From contig VYCX01000254.1 of assembly GCA_009843725.1 (NCBI GenBank), positions 1 through 8,997 on the forward strand: a DNA stretch of 8,997 bases, written 5' to 3'. A model generated the notes under the pieces. That model was not told the DNA's origin, searched no databases, and saw only the letters and a program-made list of their open reading frames with translations. The first letter of the stretch is position 1. Each line of letters opens with the position of its first letter. Positions 5,505-8,997 of this stretch are shown in pieces. This stretch comes from Boseongicola sp. SB0675_bin_26 (GTDB taxonomy: Bacteria; Pseudomonadota; Alphaproteobacteria; Rhodobacterales; Rhodobacteraceae). The position numbers and the translations under genes are program-made.

Positions 5505-7154
5505 CTATTCCTTCTCCTTGTCGCCCGAAACACGCTTGACGTCCCCAAGCGCGCCTCCCATCGACAGGCCCAGCTCATCCCCAAGCGATTTCAGGGCGGG
5601 AAGCTGGACCGCCATCCCGAGGATCGAGTCCAGTGCCTGATTGACCGGAGTCTTGCCAGCCTCCCCTCCGTCGCCGGAATGTCCGCCGCCCAAGCCGGTC
5701 ACGTTGTGGATCTTGATCGTGTCGATCTTTTCGGCTGGCCGGACCAATTCCGCTATGGCCTTTGGCAGGGTCTCGATCCGCGCCAGTTCCTCCTTCATCT
5801 CGACAAGACGTGCATCGAGCGTGTTCTCCGCCTCGTGCAGGGCTTTCTGGCCTTCGGCTTCAGCCAGCAGGGCCTCGCGCTTGGCGGCCGCGCGTTCACG
5901 GTCGGAGTCGGCTTCCGCCTTTGCCGACTGCAGGCGGGCGGCCGCATGGTCCACGGACGCGTCCTTCTCAGCCTTGGCCAGCGTCCGCAGCCGCGCACCT
6001 TCCGCTTCCGACTTCTCCTGGGCCGCGATCAATGCCAGCATCTTGTCCCGCTCGGCTTCGGCCAGACGCTGTGCAGTGGCGATCGATGCTTCGGCCTTGG
6101 CCGCTTCCGCCCGGGCGACGTCGGCCGCTGAGCGGGCGGCGCTTTCTGCCTTGGCTTTCTCGGCAACCGCGATCTGCCGTTCCTGCTGCTTCAGCTGCAA
6201 GTCCCGTTCCTTGGCAATCTCGGATGCCTGGACTTCCAGGTCACGCGCGATCTCGGCAGCGCGGATTGCGCGGTCGCGCGCCACCTCCGCTTCGCGAACA
6301 GCCTTCTCCTTGGTGATGCGTGCGGCCTCCGCCTCGCGTTCCGCGTCTGCGCGCTGCCGCGCGATTTCGGCCTGCTGTCCGGCCTTGAGCGTCTCGATCT
6401 CTTCGTGCTGGCTGATCCGGGCCTGCTCCTCGTCGCGCTCGATTTCAAGCTTGCGGCGCGTGGCCTCCATTGACGACAGGCTGACCGACACTTCCGCGTC
6501 GGCATCGATCTGCGCGCGCTCCTTCTTGGACGTTGCTATGACCTCGGCCAGCTTGCGCATGCCGACCGCGTTGAATGCGTTGTTCTCGTCCAGCGCGGCG
6601 AACGGCGTCTGGTCGAGGGCGGTCAGCGACACGGACTGGATGCGGAGCCCGTTCTCGGCGAAGTCCTCCGCAATCAGCATGCGGACCTCCTTCACGAAGC
6701 TTGATCGTCCCTCGTGAAGCTCGTCGAGAGTCATTTGCGCGGCCACGGAACGGAGCGCGTCGACAAGCTTGCCGTCGACGATTTCGCGGAGCCTGTCGGC
6801 GGTGAAAGTGCGGTCGCCCAGCGTTTGCGCGGCCTTTGCCACGGCCTCCGCATCCGCGTCCACGGCAACGGAAAAGCTAGCGCCGATATCGACGCGCAGA
6901 CGGTCCTTCGTGATCAGGCTGTCCTCGCCGGAACGCTTCACCTCCAGGCGCAGCGTGCGCATGTTGACTTCGGTGACTTCGTGGAAGTAGGGCAGGGCGA
7001 TTGCGCCCCCGGCCATGATCACCCGCTGGCCTCCGAGACCGGTTCGGATCAGGCTGGTCTCTCGGGTAGCCTTTCGGTACAGCCGCGCAAGAATTGCGAT
7101 GATCAGAATTGCGACAACTACGAGCACTATGGCGGTGGTCAGAATGCCGGACAT
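5505..7154 (-). CDS. Flotillin/YqiK-like SPFH membrane protein
   Basis: Predicted 549-residue protein. The ATG at 7154 is preceded by AAGGAGGT (7166-7159 on the minus strand), a near-perfect ribosome site 4 bases away, and gives an N-terminus with a single membrane segment (about residues 5-23, Ile/Val/Leu rich) followed by a basic stop-transfer RLYRK. Residues about 30-205 form the SPFH (band 7) domain, including the GGQRVIMAGGAIALP segment near 41-55. Residues about 210-465 are a long coiled coil of Glu, Ala, Arg and Lys repeats such as EIARDLEVQASEIAKERD. Residues 471-490 (RPAEKIDTIKIHNVTG) match the conserved flotillin C-terminal region, then a Gly-rich linker and a 45-residue tail. Length and order fit bacterial flotillins of the YqiK type, which oligomerise in membrane microdomains, probably with most of the chain in the cytoplasm. 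Partner NfeD/YqiJ-type genes often lie beside such genes; none is here. The enzyme gene upstream ends 46 bases away, so co-transcription is likely. Confidence 0.92.
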   Translation of the reverse strand: MSGILTTAIVLVVVAILIIAILARLYRKATRETSLIRTGLGGQRVIMAGGAIALPYFHEVTEVNMRTLRLEVKRSGEDSLITKDRLRVDIGASFSVAVDADAEAVAKAAQTLGDRTFTADRLREIVDGKLVDALRSVAAQMTLDELHEGRSSFVKEVRMLIAEDFAENGLRIQSVSLTALDQTPFAALDENNAFNAVGMRKLAEVIATSKKERAQIDADAEVSVSLSSMEATRRKLEIERDEEQARISQHEEIETLKAGQQAEIARQRADAEREAEAARITKEKAVREAEVARDRAIRAAEIARDLEVQASEIAKERDLQLKQQERQIAVAEKAKAESAARSAADVARAEAAKAEASIATAQRLAEAERDKMLALIAAQEKSEAEGARLRTLAKAEKDASVDHAAARLQSAKAEADSDRERAAAKREALLAEAEGQKALHEAENTLDARLVEMKEELARIETLPKAIAELVRPAEKIDTIKIHNVTGLGGGHSGDGGEAGKTPVNQALDSILGMAVQLPALKSLGDELGLSMGGALGDVKRVSGDKEKE

Positions 7155-7158
7155 GGAG

Positions 7159-7166
7159 ACCTCCTT
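7159..7166 (-). promoter_or_regulatory. Strong ribosome binding site of the flotillin-like gene
   Basis: On the minus strand AAGGAGGT ends 4 bases before the ATG at 7154. It decides the start in favour of 7154 over upstream in-frame codons, which would add 48 residues overlapping the end of the preceding gene and bury the membrane segment. Only 46 bases separate the two genes (7155-7200), leaving little room for an independent promoter. Confidence 0.7.
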
Positions 7167-7200
7167 CGCTGTGGTTCGGATGCATTGACGAAACGTGGCA

Positions 7201-8997
7201 TCAGGCTGCCTTCGCCAACACGAAGTCATACTCGACGCAATAGGCTGGTGACGGAACCTTTTTCCCGTCAGGAGCCCGCTGGTCGGTCCTTTCGACAAAC
7301 GGCATGATCAGGGACTGCTTCACGCCGAACACGGGGTCGCTGTCAAGATGGCGGTCGCCAGCCAGGAACAGCATGGTGGTCAGACGCCTGTATCCGGGAG
7401 CCTCGACGCGGACATGCACGTGCGCCGGTCGCATGATCGACCGATTCGAGACACGGAGCAGGTCGCCTACGGTGCCGTCGTCCGGGATCGGGTAGCTCTT
7501 CGGCAGGATCGAGGTGAACCAGACCCTCCCGTGCGCGTCTGACCGAAAGAGCCCGCGCATCGCCGGCTCCTTCTGGTCCGGCAGCATGATGTCGTAATGT
7601 CCGTCATCATCTGAATGCCAGATGTCCACGCGCGCGCCGGCAATCGGTTGCCCGTCCGTGTCGATGATGCGGGCGTTGAAGAACATCGGTTTGCCCTTGA
7701 TGTCCCCGGAAATGTCCTCGCCGTTCTCGAATGTCGGGCGATCCTCGACGAAGAACGGACCCAGCACCGAGTTTTCCGTGGCACCGCTCGGAAACCGGTT
7801 GTTGATCAGGTCGACCCGGGCGGTCGCGCCGGTCACGTCCGACAAGAGCACGAACTCCTGTCGTCCGCCTGTCGAGAGATGGCCGGTCCTGGTCAGGAAC
7901 TCGATGCCGTATTCCCATTCCGCTTCCGTAGGTTGCACCTCTTCGAGAAACGCATGAAGATGCCGCGTGAGCGCGGACAGGACCTGCCGCGCACGCGGAT
8001 TGCTGGTATCCTTCATCGTTGCAAGAACCGCTCCCGTGAGGCTCTCCTCGCGAATGTCGCGTCCGTGGCCTCCAATGGTCTCAGTCCGTGCCGTGCTTTC
8101 CGATTCCCGGGACGCGGCGTCCGGGTAGTGCTCCATGACATGCTCGGACGGGGGATTCCCGTGCCATCGGATCACCGCCTCCTGAAACGAGGGCCGCTCA
8201 AACAGGCGCTCGGCATAGGCAGCGACCCTGTCCTGCGCGGTGTCGTTCAGCGCATGACCACCGGCCCAGGCGAAGCCCATTCCAAGCCACTTCATGCGCC
8301 ACAGGCTTGCGGCCCACATGATGTCGGCCATCGTGAAGGCGTCGCCGCACGCCCATTCGCGACCGTCGGCAAGACGCTCGTCCAGTTCGGCAACGACCTT
8401 CAGCACTTCGTTTGTTGCGGCGCGCATCATGTCCGGCGAGGCAACGAAGTGTCGGGCGGCGGCCTCTTTCCGAATCTTGGCGTCGTACGCCCCGGTCAGG
8501 CGTGGGTGCCCAACTGACAGGGAGCGGCCCTCCATGAGCTTCATGATCTTGTAGTCATGTATTCCGGCCATGAGCGTCCTGAGCGCTTCGGGTCGATAAT
8601 CGCCGTCGGGATGCGCGCCATACAGGACCGCGACATGCGGGGTGCCGTCCACGATCTCGATTTCACGCTCGATCTCACGGCGCAGGCTGGGCGGCATCAG
8701 TTCCGTGCCGCCCTGCCAGGCGCGATCAACGTGCTGACAGATCGCAACGCTGTCCACATGGACCTGGCCTTCCTCGTGATCCACGAGGGTCGGTACGGCT
8801 GCCGGGTCAAATCCTTCGGCATCCATCGATGATCGTCCGGTGTAGCCGTCCACCATCTCGCGCCCCTTGCCGCCCTGCATGCGCAGGCGCACGTAGTCGG
8901 GATGATAGTTCTCCAGCATGGGCGGCAGGATGCGGATGTCATGGCTCATGAATGCCGCGCCCTTCTCGAAGAGACAGGTGCGCACCTTGTGCGAACA
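7201..8997 (-). CDS. Glutathione S-transferase fused to an intradiol (hydroxyquinol/chlorocatechol-type) ring-cleavage dioxygenase, 5' end outside the window
   Basis: Partial gene: 598 residues are visible and the frame stays open to the right edge. ATG 8949 and GTG 8985 are in frame but probably not the start, because the edge codons read CSHKVRTCLFEKG, the active-site turn and first helix of a GST thioredoxin fold. Numbering from the edge, Cys1-Ser2 correspond to the catalytic pair of reductive dehalogenases such as PcpC. VPTL at 68-71 holds the cis-Pro, DS at 82-83 the usual glutathione contact, and TMAD at 222-225 the helix N-cap of the C-terminal GST domain. A linker covers about 290-315. 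Residues about 320-390 match the dioxygenase N-terminal helical domain, and 410-575 the catalytic beta domain. All four Fe(III) ligands are visible: Tyr468 (GHYD), Tyr502 (SYPIPDDG), His526 and His528 (RPAHVHV). The YPIPDDGTVG and FGVKQSLI segments favour a hydroxyquinol or chlorocatechol substrate. Inferred role: cytosolic glutathione-dependent modification (for instance dechlorination) of an aromatic followed by ortho cleavage. The domain calls are secure; the substrate is not. Confidence 0.9.
   Translation of the reverse strand, partial: CSHKVRTCLFEKGAAFMSHDIRILPPMLENYHPDYVRLRMQGGKGREMVDGYTGRSSMDAEGFDPAAVPTLVDHEEGQVHVDSVAICQHVDRAWQGGTELMPPSLRREIEREIEIVDGTPHVAVLYGAHPDGDYRPEALRTLMAGIHDYKIMKLMEGRSLSVGHPRLTGAYDAKIRKEAAARHFVASPDMMRAATNEVLKVVAELDERLADGREWACGDAFTMADIMWAASLWRMKWLGMGFAWAGGHALNDTAQDRVAAYAERLFERPSFQEAVIRWHGNPPSEHVMEHYPDAASRESESTARTETIGGHGRDIREESLTGAVLATMKDTSNPRARQVLSALTRHLHAFLEEVQPTEAEWEYGIEFLTRTGHLSTGGRQEFVLLSDVTGATARVDLINNRFPSGATENSVLGPFFVEDRPTFENGEDISGDIKGKPMFFNARIIDTDGQPIAGARVDIWHSDDDGHYDIMLPDQKEPAMRGLFRSDAHGRVWFTSILPKSYPIPDDGTVGDLLRVSNRSIMRPAHVHVRVEAPGYRRLTTMLFLAGDRHLDSDPVFGVKQSLIMPFVERTDQRAPDGKKVPSPAYCVEYDFVLAKAA

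Noticed and set aside
5229..6717. Two long plus-strand frames (300 and 358 codons) opposite the flotillin-like gene
   Set aside because: Their Ser/Arg/Ala repeat composition mirrors the coiled-coil codons of the minus-strand gene, which has a full domain match and a strong ribosome site.
8949..8985. ATG 8949 or GTG 8985 as the true start of the GST-dioxygenase gene
   Set aside because: Neither has a well-placed ribosome site, and the frame upstream to the edge encodes the conserved GST active-site turn and first helix.

Overview
The window is GC-rich (roughly 60-65% by eye) and its genes strongly prefer G or C at third codon positions. With the gene families present, this suggests an alphaproteobacterium, perhaps Rhodobacterales or a relative; that is an inference from composition and family impressions, not a proven placement. 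No rRNA, tRNA, CRISPR array, complete insertion sequence or integrase was seen. The mix of small coupled genes, toxin-like nucleotidyltransferases, a truncated gene and long non-coding gaps marks positions 1 to about 5240 as accessory DNA. Positions 5505-8997 look like an ordinary metabolic and membrane gene pair.

Left part (1-1807, plus strand): a 387-base leader holds nested inverted repeats and two sets of short repeats at about 10-11 base spacing. It is followed by three small genes joined by 4-base stop/start overlaps (388-723, 720-1373, 1370-1807). The three products are paralogues. Each begins with a basic arm and a ribbon-helix-helix-like DNA-binding segment that aligns without gaps, with a Trp at residue 21 in all three, and each continues into a helical second region. 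They resemble relaxosome (MobC-like) or CopG-like proteins, but no relaxase gene is present.

Middle part (1808-5238, plus strand): after about 640 bases without a credible gene comes a MntA-type minimal nucleotidyltransferase (2447-2785) with no HepT partner. Next is an operon of an unrecognised protein (2919-3554), an AbiEii-like nucleotidyltransferase (3551-4246) and a small unrecognised protein (4260-4604). The unrecognised upstream gene sits where AbiEi-type antitoxins usually sit. The cluster ends in the C-terminal remnant of an AAA-ATPase/DUF4143 protein (4735-5238). This reads as a toxin-antitoxin or defence-like patch.

Right part (5505-8997, minus strand): an enzyme gene that runs off the right edge fuses a glutathione S-transferase of the reductive-dehalogenase type to a hydroxyquinol/chlorocatechol-type intradiol dioxygenase. 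Forty-six bases downstream is a flotillin/YqiK-like SPFH membrane protein. The fusion could join glutathione-dependent modification of a substituted aromatic to ring cleavage in one polypeptide. The two genes are probably co-transcribed and converge on the middle cluster near 5240-5504.
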